From Dactylonectria macrodidyma (taxonomy: Eukaryota; Ascomycota; Sordariomycetes; Hypocreales; Nectriaceae): a DNA stretch of 64,000 nucleotides. Below, piece by piece: positions 47,855 to 60,300 of the stretch. The stretch is from the NCBI GenBank assembly GCA_020744425.1, contig JAGMUV010000004.1, forward strand, positions 62,001 to 126,000. Direction: 5' to 3'. Every line of letters starts with the position of its first letter. Within the stretch, counting starts at the first letter, position 1. The translations under genes were made by a program, and so were the position numbers. Below the pieces are notes generated by a model, which saw only the letters and a list, made by a program, of their open reading frames with translations, had not been told where the DNA came from and searched no databases.

Positions 47855-48307
47855 ATGGATTTTTCGGCCTCCATTTGCGCTTTTTGATGCACGTAAGATA
47901 TATTTTGTTGTTTAGATAGAATGATGATGATAGAAAGCGAGACAAGTAGGTTAGTAGGTAGCGGGCTTGGAAAAGTAAGTGCTTGGCAAATAAGATACGC
48001 GTGTTTTAGGCTTCCACATCTGCCGTATCCATCTTAGATCCGATCTGTTGGTTCATCAACCGTGCATGCAGCATCTGGTCTTGGTTGTGGGTTGTTGGTT
48101 CATGACACGGCAGATGTTTATCGCCCGAAGGATGCCTTAGGCACTTGCATTTTTCTATGATCTCGATATGTACATGTGCGGTTACGCACGCGGACTTGGG
48201 CTTGCCCAACACAGCATCCCAACTTTTTCTTTTACCAATCACAAAGCTTTGTATCAAAACATCCCATCACTCATTAACCCCGAAAATCACTACCTCAGAC
48301 TGTTCCT
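47855..48307. other. Convergent spacer between ligase and acyltransferase
   Basis: The two siderophore genes face each other across 453 bases. Nothing else is visible. Confidence 0.6.
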
Positions 48308-49746
48308 TCACAGTTTAGGCACTAAGCCAAGTCTCATACCACCAACCACCTTCTCGTTGTCGGCAAGTGGGCAAAGCTGGAAGAATCGCTCGCGCGAGCA
48401 TCGCATGAAAGCACCGCGCTTGTGCGGCAAGTCGACGAACTTATCGAGCCCAAAGCCGTGGATAAAGTCGTACATGACGACCGTCGAGTTGTTCTCCATG
48501 GGCTCTCCCACGACGTACGTAGTGCGCGGGTCGTCGAGATACAGGTAATGCATCAAGCTGCTCCACCAAGCCGACACTCGATGGGGGCCTCGGAAGCGAA
48601 CGTCGCCAACCAGCGAGTGGCGGCCGCGATCGAAGTCGCCGGCCTCGTAGTAGCTACCGAGACGGTCCTCCTGTGATGGAGTCGTTAGCATACATCATAG
48701 GTATAAATCATGAATGGGATTAAGATGCTCACCTTGGCCCAGTAAAACTCGAAGTAGGCAAAGAAGGTGTCATCCCACTTGGCCAGTACGGCAATCTGAT
48801 GAGGGTCCTCGTGCATCTTGCGGAGATACTCGCGGTGCTCTTCGGTCGTTCCAGCGATGCTCCAGCCCTGGGCCACGCGGTGGTCATTCTGCCACTCGTG
48901 GAACAGGCGCAGGTGCTCGTCATCCTCGTAGTCGAGCGCAACCATGGAGAAGGTCTCCCTGAGGTGAGGGATCCACCGGCTGTAAATGACGGCGCCGGGA
49001 GCAGGCTTGGCAGGTCGGATCGGGTGCCACGACTCCCGGCATCGCTCGGGATCTTCGGGGTCGCCGGCCGAGGATATGGTCATGGTGTTGTGGAGGGCGG
49101 TCAGAGGGTACGAGCCCAGAGGGTTGGACGCCGGTAGCGACGACGGCGATTCGGCTGGGCACCAGACAGGTCGGGGGCCGAACGGCGAGCCGGCGCCTTG
49201 CCAGAAGGTGCTGCGCAACACAAGCAAGAGGCTCACGTCGGTCTTGGTAGAGGCCGCTGGCTTCTCCCGGGCCTTGAGCGGGTGGTCAATGGCGAGCAGG
49301 ACATCAACAAGCTGGCGACCTAGCAGAGCGGCGTTGGCGCCTCGAAGCTCAAGGCGGAACGACTCATTGTTCGGTCGCAGCGAGAAGATAGTATACACAT
49401 GTAGCCAAGCCTGTGCCAGGGTGGGTGCTTCAGCACCGTCCCAGTAGAAAGACACGCAGGGCGAGCGACGAGCGCGGGCCCAAGGGCTGTTGTTTCCAGA
49501 CGGCGGCAGCTCGCTCGACTTGAGGTCGATGGGATCCGTGAAGACGAGGCGAGCGTTGTCGAGCTCAAAGGGGAGCGGCTTGGCGTCTGCTGAAGACTTG
49601 TGGACGAGCTGATAGACGGGAGCTTCGACGGTGATACCTGCAGGTGCTGAGCCCGTTTGGATGGTATACTCGGTCTGGTACGGGTGAGGCAGCTTGATGA
49701 CTGCCTCGTCGGCCGGGAGGGTGGAGAAGGCCGCTGCTGAAGCCAT
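48308..49746 (-). CDS. sidF: SidF-like N5-hydroxyornithine acyltransferase (siderophore biosynthesis)
   Basis: Two exons, 49746-48733 and 48670-48308, with a 62-nt intron, encode 458 aa, close to the length of Aspergillus SidF. ATG 49746 was chosen as the first ATG with a plausible leader. The C-terminal half is the IucB/MbtK-type GNAT fold: DDEHLRLFHEWQNDHRVAQG, then LAKWDDTFFAYFEFYWAKED, GDRGRHSLVGDVRF-like residues and MYDFIHGFGLDKFV. SidF transfers the anhydromevalonyl group from CoA to N5-hydroxyornithine, the step before NRPS assembly of fusarinine. The last three residues are PKL, a permitted type 1 peroxisomal signal variant. Two SreA boxes lie 0.75 and 1.04 kb upstream. SidL-type acetyltransferase is the alternative, but the neighbouring ligase favours SidF. 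Confidence 0.8.
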
Positions 49747-50497
49747 TGCGAAGGAATTGCAGGTCTGGCTAACACGGACAAGACTTAGAAAGAGGATGGG
49801 AGTAGGGAGCAATTGTTCACCAACCCGAGAGGCTATTCACAAGAAAAGCCACCGATCATGTTCAGCTGCCCCGTCGAAATATTCCGCAATCTTCCACCTC
49901 CACCCCGGGTCTTGACATCAGCCTCCCACTGTCGCGTCCGTCACGGCATCTTTTCCCAGCCCATTGCTAGCCGGGTTCTTGGCTGTGGCCCTAAATCCGG
50001 CAGAACCTGCAGCAGGAGTCTAGGCGCATAGCTCGCAACTTTGCCGTAGCCCTCGGCAGCGTACGTCAACGATGATGCGTGGGTGTGCGACCCCTAGCCA
50101 AGCAACTTTTTTTTCGTGCAGGCCTGGGTTGCGCTGGCTAGAAAGCAAAGCGGATGACGGTGGATTCGGCTTCCCCACGCCTTTTCGCTACTGCCAACCC
50201 CCTTCTCATGCCCTCATCCTACCCAGGAGTTCAAAGTACACATGCGGTACATGGGACAATGGTGGACTCGAAGGCCGTTGGTGCTGCAGGCCAGGCCACT
50301 TTGGTACGGGCGTGAAACCATTCACGGCGAAACGGGAACCTCGTGGGGGTGGGACGAACCACAGAGCTGGTCCTGAAGCGGCCACTCAAGCCACCCCTCG
50401 AGCTCTTGGGAAGAAGCTGCATGAGACTCGTGTCATGACTTGTCCAGCTCGGTACCGCGCGATGCCGTGTGGCTTCTTGCTGCAACGTCCAAACCGG

Positions 50498-50506
50498 ATC
50501 TGATAA
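50498..50506 (+). promoter_or_regulatory. SreA-type GATA box ATCTGATAA (acyltransferase promoter)
   Basis: Perfect ATCWGATAA match, 752 bp upstream of the acyltransferase ATG (gene on the minus strand). Confidence 0.65.
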
Positions 50507-50785
50507 ACTTAACGGAACGGGCGTCTCCGGTTTACCTACTTACCGAGATGCACACCCCTCCATCCAACAAACCCAGGGAAGCAGAAGGGCCATGTCCGGT
50601 TCTCGGAGTTGCTTCTGCACTTGCAGCTTTGCATGTGCTAGTAATAATGTGAGCAGTAAGAAAAACAAGTAAAAAGAGCACCCACACAACTGCTTGCGAA
50701 GCTTGCTAGACCCAGAAACATGGTGCAGCTATGTGGGGTTGATTTTGCCAAATTCTACCGCCTGTCGGATGAAGTGGGAGTTTGG

Positions 50786-50794
50786 ATCAGATAA
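50786..50794 (+). promoter_or_regulatory. SreA-type GATA box ATCAGATAA (acyltransferase upstream region)
   Basis: Perfect ATCWGATAA match with W=A, 280 bp beyond the previous box. Confidence 0.6.
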
Positions 50795-52468
50795 AAACCT
50801 CACTGTGGGGTGCCCTCGCGTATCATTGGCTGCAGATTGATCCACTGTGGTTGGGGCCGAGTTTGGCGCCGTCATTGCTAGTCCCATTACAGGGGCCATT
50901 GCCGGTCTTTGTACTCCAACCCAAAAGAGAAATGATCAAGCAGATCACCTTTTTCCATTACTAACTCACCTCTTGGCTGGCTTTCCGAACCATGAGCTGA
51001 TGTTATGAGTCGATAGGTTCTTGAGGGAATCAACCACATTAGCTTGTCTGTGTAGGCTAAAATAGCCTCAAAGGGGCTATACTCATGTCTTGGGTGACGA
51101 TTGTTTCGTGGCCGTCGAAGGTTAACACTGGATGAAAGACGTCGGTTCTATCGCAATGCAATCTTCCCTATCCGATTGCTACATAAGACAGAGCTCATCC
51201 TTCCTATGAATTAAAGGATTCGCAACGCTACACAAAAGCATTGGGTCAACCAAAGCGGCGTAGCAGCGCGTTCTCTGAGTTACATCCATGGCTGGGATAC
51301 CGTTGATGATTCGCTCCACGTCCAAGCGCAAGGGAGCATCAGATGTACTTGCTCAATCCACCAAAGTTCTGCATACGTACATAGCAAACACAAGACTCCC
51401 GCAATCTTCATCAAAGTTTGTTTCGTTTTGAATGCTCATGTTTGCTTTGACCAGTGGCTTTAGCTTTTATTGCACGCCAGTTGTCCGTAATCCACCTTCT
51501 AAAGCTAGGCCGAGAGCTTCTCAGAGAAATGAACTTTTGGACCCAACGAGCTTTTAAACAGTCTCATTAAGACTCAAGTCCCATGTGAATATCGTGCCCG
51601 TATGTCCACTTTCTATCAGCACGGATTTCTAGAATACGAACGGTTCCTGACTCCCGATATGGCCCACCCATATATTGAAACCTGCAGGCAGTCTCCAGAA
51701 CACAAGCTTTTCATGCCGTTGGATAGTCATTGCCGATCATGCTAGTAGATCACTCCCAGTACTGCATTCCTAGTAGCCAACCATTCAAGGTACCAAGGGG
51801 GCTAATGCGGGGATCAGACCTGGTGAGCAGAGCAAACAGCTTCGATGCTACTCCAGTGTCTGCGGTCCACTGTAAGTTCGTTCTTGTCTCTACTCAATGG
51901 CAGATATTCTTTTCCCACCCTCTCTCTCAAGTCTGCATAACGGTGACACTCGTCCCCACTCCTCGACGTTAGAGAGCCTCATCTCCTCTACAGCCTTGGC
52001 CGTCGCAGCTTCGAAGGCGCCTACGACGATGCCCTCTACCACTTTCGACGAGACTGCGCAGAAGGAAATAGATTCCGCCATGGACTATACACAAGTCAAA
52101 TCCGATAACGAAGTTGTTGTCACTTGAAGATGCTCAGGCTTACGATTAGGATGTCGGGGGTCCATCACCAAGGCTTGCACAAGGAAACTCCCCCCTCCTT
52201 CCCCGCCGCCGCCTACGAGATACTCTAAATGATTACCTTCCTTAAGCTTTAGCTCCATCAGCAGCGACAACTTCGGGCTCACCCTCATCAATATTTTAGA
52301 CATCTCGAACCAAGTCACTTCATGTCGGTGTGCCCGCTAACCAACAACCTAGCCATGATGGCCAACTACAGCACTGCCGAGATGTAGGCCGCGGCACAGG
52401 TTTTCTACTACTTGGAAAAGGTCTTTCTGCTTGAACGTCTTACATATAGATCTGGAATCTAACCGCGG

Positions 52469-52477
52469 ATCTGATAA
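52469..52477 (+). promoter_or_regulatory. SreA-type GATA box ATCTGATAA, distal
   Basis: Perfect match in the large spacer, 2.7 kb from the nearest start codon. It may belong to an unannotated or lost gene, or to long-range control of the block. Confidence 0.45.
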
Positions 52478-53430
52478 GCTGCTCCCGTGTGGTCTTTCAG
52501 CCCTGCAAAACTTGGCGCCCGGGTAGGTGGGGCGGGACCGGTGGCTGCGCCTCCAAGCCAAGCCGGGACGGTGCATAAGTCCAACCTATTTCGAAGTGGT
52601 TGCCCATAGATAACAACACCACTATCGACGTTCTAGAATAACTAACATAGGTACTCAATAACAGACAAACAACTTAGCTGGTCGCTCAGCATCTTTATTT
52701 TCAGCGTCTCGCATCGCAAGAGTCGAAGCCAAATCTTCACCCTCGCCTTGTCGCCATACATCAGCACATAATCACGCGGACTCATTGCCAATTCTTCCTC
52801 AGCGAAACGAGTTTCCGCTCAATGTTCGGCATATTCTACATAATAGTACCCGTCGTCACGTCTTCACTCTTCGTGATGTTTATGTAATGTTCTATGGTGG
52901 CGTATGAGACAAACTATCTGACGTTGATCTACCATCGCGATCTAGGTTAGGTGAGCTATAGGGTAAGTTTACAACATCAACATTCCTCACTGCACCCTCC
53001 AGTACCCCTTAATCCTCCTATACAGTGACGCCGGCGGCTGATACCTATGTTGTGTTCTTTTGCGTGGCTATTCATTGTTGTTCGACGATTGATATGGCTT
53101 CATGTGGATGACTCAAGTTTTCAGCACTTCTACCCATTTGTAGTTTGACGCGGGGTCGATGTCTAAGGCAAATCTACTCATGGAACACTCTAGCATGAAC
53201 CGTAATCCCCTTCAAAACGAAAATGTGATCACTAATCCACCGGCTGTCATGGTAAATAGGGGTGACATTTTCAAGTTGAAAGCTACTCAATCCATACCTA
53301 GCTCGAGTCTCTATAACGCGACGGAACATATCGACTTCTATGGGAATCCCGTTTTGACATCGTCGCTGATACAACATGTACCGATTAATTCCCGAATCCT
53401 AAACGCCATTCCATGAAGCACTCCACGTTC

Positions 53431-55139
53431 TCACAACTCAGACTTGGGAGCCTCGGCCTTCTTGGGGTACTCGGCGTGTACGAATCGTCCAGCGAGTCCA
53501 AGCCAGTTCCAGCAAACTGCACGTCTTGTTAGTATCGAACTGCAAATAATTCATTTGGAAAGAGTAGAAACTTACTGGTCCAGCCGAGATCACCTCGGAA
53601 GTAAGCCTCGGCGACGTCCTCGCCGTACGTGGTACCGGCGCTGGGGTTGTGCGCGACAGCCTTCTTGCCCACGGCTAAGCCGATCATGGGAGGCACAGGG
53701 TTGATGGTGCGGAAGTCAGGGGCCTGACCGGTCCGCTGCTGGGTAATGTGTTGGTGGATGTTCTCTGCTGAGAGGTGGCCCTGGTGCATGGCGGCACCGG
53801 CTCGCTTGATACCAGCCCACTTGATCAAGTCGCCAGCGGCGAAGTGGTACTCGGAGTTGGGGATGCTATCCTCGAAGTTGAGGCTGATTGGGAGGTTAGG
53901 TGAGATTGTCCGGAGTAGATCCCAAACGGCTGAACTTACTTGGTCTTGATCTTGACGTAGCCCTCCTCGTCAACAACAGCATCGGGAAGGTAGTTGGTGG
54001 TGCGGGTACTCTTGGAGATGGCCATGACGACCTCGCTGGCGGAGATCTTGTGGCCATTGGTGAACTCAATCTCATACTTGACGCTGCCGTCAGTGTCTTT
54101 GACCTCCTTGGTGGAAGCCAGGCGGTGGCTCATGAGAGCCTCGACACCACCCTCCTTGAGTACCATGAGAGCGGCATCCCTGGTCTCGTCGGGCAGGTTC
54201 TCGTTGGAAAGAAGCTTGTCTCGGGAGTGAACTAGGGTGACCTTGAGGTGAGGCTGGACCATCTTCAGCTCAGCGGCCATCTCAATGCCGACGGCACCAC
54301 CGCCGACAACAACAACGCCGTGCTTGGCAGTGCTCATACTCTGGATCTGCTTCTCGGCCTCGAGGAGGTAGTGCTTGCGGGTCAAGGCCTGGGGCACTAC
54401 AGGCCACACACGTCGGAGGCCTGAAGCGGCGACGAAGTAGTCGTACTTGTGGGTGCTGGTCTCCTTGGTCAAGTGGTCAGAAACAGTGGCCGTCTTGGAC
54501 TCTGGGTCAATCTTGGTGACGGAGCCGTGGAGGATCTTGATGTTGGGGAGCTGAAGGCCTGCGCAATCCGAGTACTTGACCCAGTTCTTCTTGGCGAACT
54601 CTGACTCGGCCAGAGCCAACGGGGTACCGATCAGGTGGTCTATGAATGTCACAGTGAGCACGATGATTCTTGGGAAAGACAGTGAAGTAGTCAATGGCGG
54701 AGTAAGGCTTACACCATCCATCTCGCTCATCGGCCATGGTGATCTCGATGTCGAAGGCCTTCAGATCATCGTGAAAGGAATATGTGCCTTCATTCGTACG
54801 TGGAGTAAGACCCTGGCTCAGATCAATGAGGTTGACCACAGCGGCAACACCAGCGTAGGCGCCGCCAGCGACGAAGACGCGGATAGCGTTGGGTTCAGGG
54901 AGCGAGCCCATTTTGGTGGCGTTAGAGGCTAAGTTGGAGATGGTACGACAGATAAACGCAGGCCGGGGGATCGACGCTGCGGGGACGACTCTTGTGTGTG
55001 GCACTGACGATGCAATTGCAGAAGGGCGACACGAGGTCAGGGCACGATGCGAGAAGGCGCGTGCAGTGTGATAGTACGCAGCAGTGTGGGGGTATTTGAG
55101 CAGTTCCGAGAGTCTGGAAGCGGCTCTCTGGGTCAGCAT
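53431..55139 (-). CDS. AIF/AMID-type FAD-dependent NAD(P)H oxidoreductase
   Basis: Four exons, 55139-54713, 54639-53940, 53883-53576 and 53516-53431, with introns of 73, 56 and 59 nt, encode 506 aa. FAD binding is shown by IRVFVAGGAYAGVAAVV (about 86-102) and NAD(P)H binding by GVVVVGGGAVGIEMAAEL. The later FAD motif is YHFAAGDLIKW. These define the AIF/AMID/FSP1 branch of pyridine nucleotide oxidoreductases. The first 76 residues are Arg/Ala/Ser-rich with few acids, like a mitochondrial presequence. A second ATG at 54912 (MGSLPEPNAIRVF) would give a form without it. The gene is divergent from the ABC transporter, sharing a promoter region with two ATCWGATAA boxes. Family members reduce quinones or act in cell death; a role in iron handling is inference from context only. 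Confidence 0.85.
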
Positions 55140-55664
55140 GAGGTGGTGGACTCGGCGCTGCTTCCTTGGTGGGAGTGAGATGGATGGAGAGACGAGAATG
55201 GAAATGGAAATTGGATTCGGGTCTGGGGTGGTGTGGTTTTCAATCGAAGGGGGACAGGCATCAAATGCCGAAGGCCGTTACCGCGGAAATATATAGGAGC
55301 GGGTATAAAGTCGAGCCCAGAAGCAAAGGGCAGCAACGGCTCTCTGCGTTAGAGACCAGAAGAGACGCAGAGACGTAGAAGACCCAGGCTGGCTCGGCGA
55401 ACCGAGAAGAACGGGCCGGAGATCGGATCAAGGGGACGCCAAGGAGGCAGGGTGTCCCAACGGACAGTGAGACAATCAGATGCGGTGCCGCCACGGAACG
55501 CTGATACAGCGGTGGTGGTGCAATGACCGGAATTACGCAGAGAGAGCCAGTCGGAATCCATGGTCGGGCAGTCGAGTTGGTTTCGTGGGGCAGGCCAGGG
55601 CAGGTATTGCGCTTGTTGTGGCCGGCGTTGACGGCGATGACGGGACAGAAATGTGGAGTTTAAG

Positions 55665-55673
55665 TTATCAGAT
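55665..55673 (-). promoter_or_regulatory. SreA-type GATA box (oxidoreductase promoter side)
   Basis: TTATCAGAT on the plus strand is ATCTGATAA on the minus strand. It lies 526 bp upstream of the oxidoreductase ATG. Confidence 0.6.
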
Positions 55674-55727
55674 CCGTCTTCAGGCGCCGCCGCCACTGAA
55701 AGCAACCCCCACCCACACACGCTACAA

Positions 55728-55748
55728 GTACGTACTGTAGGTACGTAC
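55728..55748. repeat. GTACGTAC inverted/direct repeat
   Basis: Two copies of the self-complementary octamer GTACGTAC (55728-55735 and 55741-55748) are separated by TGTAG. It could bind a dimeric factor or be chance. Confidence 0.4.
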
Positions 55749-56397
55749 GTCCAGCACTCCGACCTGGCCCTGGAGATCGAAACAGGCCAACAAAACGGAT
55801 TAGTTCCGGGATTTCGTCGTTCTACCTCGTCTGATTCCAGGGAAGTGTTCATCTGTGCAATCTATTGAGGTCTTACATAGTGTTGGGTTCCGGATACGAG
55901 CCAACAAAGTCGGCGTCTCCCAGCATCTCCCCGTGCGCCGTGGGGAAGGATGCCACGTCCTCCACCGTCATGGCTCATTCACAAGCCGGAGCTACTGCTG
56001 CAGCGTGTGCACCATCTTTTCGACCCTCTCAGGTGCAGATATAGAGGGCTAGGTATCAGGAGGATGAGAAGCAGCAGCGGGATACAATAGCTGTTGGCTT
56101 GGGTGAGCCATTTTCCACGCGGCAGACCAATCGGTCTGGACCCCTGCCTTTGCCCTCTACCCAGCTACGACAGAAGCGGCAGCTTGTCGCAAATTTCCTT
56201 TAAATCCTGCAAAAAGATCCCTCGTAGAGAAGCTGGATTCCTTGTGAATTGGTGCCTTCCCCAACGACCCACCGCAACACCTTCTACTGGTTATGTCGTG
56301 GTAGCCGGCGCGTCTTGGCTCAGGCTCTGGGTGGGTTGAAATCGCGACCATGTGACACAGACGATCCGTTGACTGATTGATTACACCGATACAAAAA

Positions 56398-56406
56398 TTA
56401 TCTGAT
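56398..56406 (-). promoter_or_regulatory. SreA-type GATA box (ABC transporter promoter side)
   Basis: TTATCTGAT on the plus strand is ATCAGATAA on the minus strand. It lies 925-933 bp upstream of the transporter ATG. Confidence 0.6.
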
Positions 56407-57330
56407 CCGAAAACCCTGACTAATTCCCTCCGGCTCGGTCCCAATCCCTGTTGATCCCACATCCCCCCGGTTTTCGGCCACTCCACCATCATATCCATCC
56501 ACACGCCCCCTGCTCTTGAGCTCCTCCTTCCTTGCTTCAACTGGATTCCATTACCTACGCCGCCGTTCATGGTTCCGCCCTGGGATGGCGTCTCTGGAAA
56601 CTCGGGCCTTCCAAGTTGCCGACCAGCTTTCTTAACTTACTGTATTCGTCCAAATACGCGGCCTAGCCTCTGCTCCATACCAACGCAAAAGGACCCTCCA
56701 AAAGCCCAACGATCCGCATCCTTGGGTTGAGCTAGCGCCCTGGATTAGAAACATTATTCGACATCTTGCAAGGCCTTATCCACTGATCACTTCTGTAACG
56801 GTAACGAACCCAACATCTCACAACATCCTTCAGCCTCCAGCTCTACCCATGCCAAAAAAAGATGATCCACACACGTCAGGGGACGCCTTTGATTGATAGA
56901 AATACGATCGAAGAAATAAGGTCGCATGGGCTCCGCCGCAGCCCTGTCGCCAGTGCATTGTCCATCGCCAAAAGGTCATGCGTAGCGGAGGAGTTCGTCC
57001 TCGACGAGCCACCATGCCTGTTGACCAGCCCTCATCGGTCGCATTCCTCCCGTCTCCGGAAGAGCTTCATGGTTTCTGCGAGTCATCTTCGACATTAGAA
57101 CGTCGTATTGTATCAATTTGTACAGCACGCCGCGCCACTAGTGCTATGACTGTCGAGCAGGGGCAGATCTGGAGTGGGTTATGGTTATCTTGGCCTGTAT
57201 CCTAAAATCATGGGATGTCTCCAACTCGCCTGAAATATTTCCCTTTGAACTCCTTCTCCTTCCGAGGCCATGTGTTGGTGGTTGTGAACTCGTCTTTCTT
57301 GTTTTAAAGTGACACAAAAGACGTGTGAAA

Positions 57331-60300
57331 ATGGCTGCAGAGGACAAGAAGCCCCAGGCGGTTGCTGTTGATGACACTGCCAAAGATGGTTCCAACCCCA
57401 CCCCCAATGGTACCTCTGAATCAGAGACTGTCCAAGAAGTGCCCCTCGGCACTTCAAAGGATGTCAGCAATGATGAAGTTGCTAAAGACTCGTCTAAGGT
57501 AGCCGACACGGTCATTAACCTTGCTGCACTTGAGAGGCGACCTTCGTCATCTGCATCATCATTGTCGCCGTCCGACTCACAAGAGCAAGCCGAAAAGAAG
57601 CCCAAGGTCAGTGAAAGATGAAGAAAAATACCCGGGAAGAAGGTTGGGAGAAGAGAAAGAGAATAGGCCCAATAACTTACCTTACCAACCGCAAGTCAAG
57701 GGCGCATCTACTAACATCTTGTTTCTGTCTATAGGGCTCTTTCTTCGCTTATTTCCAGCTTCTTGTTTACGCCAACCCCAAGCCCTTGGACTACTTCCTG
57801 CTTGTCTTTGGCACCATCGTCGCCTGCTCGGCCGGTGCACCCTTCCCGCTTATGGGTATCATATTTGGTCAGCTCGTCAACGATCTCAACGATGCTTCCT
57901 GCACTGAAGGCGAGCAAGCAACAGACCAGTCTCCCGGAGAGATCCAAGCCAGCGTCAACAGGAAAGTCTTGATGCTCACCTACATTGCCATCGCCAGCTT
58001 CATCCTCATCTACGTTTACATCATGACCTGGTCCATCTTCAGTCGCCGCCTCGAGACTCGACTCCGTGACCTCTACTTTATGAAGATCCTCCTTCAGGAC
58101 GCTGCTTTTTTCGACAAGCGCCAGGCTGGTGAGATCTCGTCCCGTCTTAATTCTGATATCCAAGCTATCCAGACCGGGACATCAGAGAAAGTGGGCATCT
58201 GCATGGCATGTACCTCCTTTTTCGTTACCGGCTACGTTGTGGCCTTTATCAAGAACACCAAGCTTGCCGCCATGCTCATCTGTCTCATCCCGGCTTTCCT
58301 GATGCTCGCCGGATTCGGGAGCTACTTTTCGGCAAAGTTTTCCAGCAACATGTCTGACAAAATTGCCTCGGCTTCCTCTATTGCCTCAGAGACATTGTCC
58401 AACATCCCCGTGGTCCAAGCCTTCGGGGCCGGCCCTCGTCTGGAGGCCATCTTTACGTCTAGGATGGCTGCAGCTAAGAAGGAAGGCATCAAGAAGGCCT
58501 TTGTCGCTGCCATTCAAGCCGGTTTCCTCTACTTTATCGCGTACGCTGCCAATGCGCTCTCATTCTGGCAGGGAAGCAAAATGATTGTCAAGGCTATTGC
58601 GAATGACGGAGAAGGCGCCACGGTCGGAGATATCTATACAGTCATTCTTCTGCTCGTTGATGGTAAGTAGTTTATACTCTCTCTTTCATCTGAAATTGCT
58701 AACAACTCTTTTAGCTTGCGTCGTTCTTGGTTCCATCGCACCTCTGCTTCCCATGATAGGTGCCGCTGCTGGATCGTTCCAAAAACTCCGTGAGGACATG
58801 GAATGCCCTGCTGCCATCGACGCCGGTTCAGGCAAAGGAGAAAAGCTGCAGACTGTTCAAGGATCGGTTGTGTTTAACGACGTTTCGTTTGCATACGTCT
58901 CTGGGCCCAATCGCCGCGTATTAAAGAACGTCTCCTTTAAATGTCCGGCCGGAAAACACACTGCCCTTGTCGGCTTCTCAGGCAGTGGAAAGTCTACTGT
59001 CGCCGGTCTGACTTCCCGACTCTATGACCCCACCGAAGGCGCGGTGACACTCGATGGCTACGACCTCAGGGAGCTCAACGTCAAGGATTTGAGGAGCCAC
59101 ATGAGCCTTGTGCAGCAAGAACCGTCTCTTTTGGACCGCTCAATTCTCGAAAACATTGCCCTCGGTATTCTCAACTCGCCTCAGCCCAACCACCACCGAT
59201 TCCAGGCCACTATCCTGGGCTCGGGCCTTGCCCAACTTGCGGCACAGGTTCGAAGCGGCAAGAACATTGCCGTTGCTGCCCAAACTTTTGGTCAAGATAT
59301 GGTAGACCTGCTCGAACAAGTCAAGGAGGCTACTGATCTTGCTGATGCTTCTGGTTTCATCAACAAGCTTGAGTTCGGATTGGCAACTAAGGTTGGAACC
59401 GGAGGCAAGCTTGTGAGTGGAGGACAACGTCAGCGAATTGCTCTTGCCCGCGCTTTGATCAGAGACCCCAAGATTCTCATCCTCGACGAGGCGACGGCAT
59501 CTCTAGATTCTGCCAGTGAACATCGCATCCAAATGGCCATTGAGTCGATTGCTAAGAACCGAACTGTCATCGCCATTGCCCATCGTCTATCCACTATCAA
59601 AAACGCCGATAACATCATCGTCATGAATCATGGTGAGATTGTTGAGCAGGGAACTCACCTCGAACTTATGGCCGTGGGAGGCTCGTACGCCGCCATGGTG
59701 CGCCTCCAAACTGTGGACAAGGCAGATGCAGCCTCCATGACTAGCACATTGAGAGGCGATATCATTCAGTCCGATAAAGGTTCTGTCATCGAAGAGAAGG
59801 CTACCATTGTTAGAAAGAGTATCGAGAAGAAAGATGAGGCCAAGCAAGATGGGTCTAAGACCGAAGACGTTGCCCCCGAGGAAGACGCCGCCCTCGAATC
59901 TAACAAGTCCGCGTGGCAGGTCGTCAAGAGCCTTTCTGGAATGGCGCGACCCCATCTGCTAATCATCATTGTTTCCATATTTGCCGCCACCATCGTGGGC
60001 ATGACGTTCTCGTCATCCGGCCTCATTTTCGGCTACACGGTCGAGAGAATTAGCCCCTGCAACCCGGCCAAGGACATCATTAGTGCCGGCAAGTTCTTCG
60101 GAGGCATGTGGTTCCTGGTGGCCTGCGTCGAGCTTCTGGCGAATACCCTGAGTTGGACCGGGTTCGGCACGCTGGCTGAGAACTTGCTCTACAAAATCCG
60201 CGTCCTCTGCTTCCGTTCCCTCTACGAGCAGGACCTGGACTGGCACCAGTCAGAGGGCCGAACTCCATCTGCCCTCATGTCTGTCATTACCACCGATGCT

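Larger units (their letters stand above)
49747..53430. other. 3.7-kb region upstream of the acyltransferase gene
   Basis: It contains three ATCWGATAA boxes and no supported gene. Two ATG-led frames are noted, both without known motifs: plus 51897-52127 (76 aa, MADILFPPSLSSLHNG) and plus 53159-53416 (85 aa). Parts look like decayed sequence. The 3' flank of the FAD oxidoreductase gene lies at its right end. Confidence 0.5.
55140..57330. other. Divergent promoter region between oxidoreductase and ABC transporter
   Basis: About 2.2 kb with two ATCWGATAA boxes, a GTACGTAC inverted repeat and a CCAAT word near 56126. Short frames (for example plus 56862-57098) may be upstream ORFs of the transporter leader. 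No further gene was seen. Confidence 0.55.
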
